A DNA stretch of 64,000 bases from CBDCMJ01 sp965218875. GTDB lineage: Bacteria > Chloroflexota > Dehalococcoidia > Lucifugimonadales > UBA3495. Made by a program: the position numbers and the translations under genes. The number at the start of each line of letters is the position of its first letter. Position 1 is the first letter of the stretch. The notes under the pieces are model-generated. The model did no database searches. It saw only the letters and a list, made by a program, of their open reading frames with translations, and was not told the DNA's origin. Of this stretch, positions 63,871-64,000 are shown piece by piece. The stretch is from the NCBI GenBank assembly GCA_965218875.1, contig CBDCMJ010000001.1, positions 18,824 to 82,823 on the forward strand, in the 5' to 3' direction.

Positions 63871-64000
63871 GAGGACCCCGCCAGGACCCCACGGAGCGAC
63901 GACTTGGCAGGAACCAGGAACCATGGGAAGCCGAAGAATCCCAGGTACGCCGGGCCGGAACCGCGCATCGGCCGGATCGAATGCCATCCCGCCCCCGACT

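Noticed and set aside
63472..63987. 171-codon minus-strand frame at the right edge
   Set aside because: It runs antisense to the small HTH gene 63396-63659 and has only low-complexity Gly/Pro/Arg text.
63923..64000. Open frame at the right edge
   Set aside because: Only 26 codons are visible, the ribosome site is weak, and it does not match the secreted protein that follows the same upstream sequence at 41931.

Overview
This 64 kb GC-rich window looks like chromosomal or metagenome-assembled DNA from a monoderm-type bacterium, plausibly Chloroflexota. That is an inference: it rests on the minimal Gram-positive-style type IV secretion module (PrgI-like, VirB4, VirD4, VirB6-like), a histidine kinase fused to an OmpR-type response regulator, and a giant surface protein built of cadherin-like, propeller, PPC, FN3 and Ig-like repeats. 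There is no rRNA, no convincing tRNA and no CRISPR array, so the taxon cannot be fixed from the sequence.

Layout. (1) 1-9.6 kb, minus strand: an eight-gene conjugative type IV secretion operon whose last gene runs off the left edge. (2) 9.6-12.2 kb: a divergent coiled-coil regulator, a repeat-rich non-coding block and a small membrane protein. (3) 12.2-22.5 kb, plus strand: a plasmid/ICE-type DNA maintenance operon (primase with an apparent frameshift, Rad52-like annealing protein, DUF7007 protein, lone TSCPD domain, Fe-S PD-(D/E)XK nuclease, SSB, RadC-like protein, zinc-binding proteins, adenine methyltransferase, helicase). Several gaps carry the same GGGGCC hairpin. The helicase loses its C-terminus at about 22.37 kb, which I read as an element boundary. 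(4) 22.6-35.6 kb: host-type genes, namely a small protein plus retropepsin-like protease pair, a hybrid two-component protein, and a ~2860-residue surface protein with a C13 tract near its start and a partial duplicate of its repeats downstream. (5) 35.9-41.5 kb: Xre-type regulators, including a protein with four tandem helix-turn-helix domains, then a second repeat-rich block, a CoiA-like nuclease and the second coiled-coil regulator. (6) 41.8-52.6 kb, plus strand: a complete second copy of the secretion operon, in inverted orientation to the first. (7) 52.9-61.6 kb: a defence cluster of a nuclease-methylase-specificity gene split by an IS21-family element, an antitoxin remnant, and an SF1 helicase next to a DUF2290-like protein. 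(8) 61.8-64 kb: an ImmR/ImmA-like regulator pair facing small HTH genes across a clear promoter-operator region, then a third copy of the sequence found upstream of the right secretion operon.

How it fits together. The two arms (1-12.2 kb and 38.0-52.6 kb) mirror each other gene by gene, and they share a 68-bp identical segment in non-coding DNA. The simplest reading is two related integrative conjugative elements, or two halves of one rearranged element, flanking host genes. The VirD4/VirB4 ATPases, the channel proteins and the Replic_Relax-like protein would move DNA; the primase/Rad52/SSB/nuclease/helicase set would copy and repair it; the Xre and ImmA-like proteins would decide when. No classical relaxase or integrase is visible in the window.
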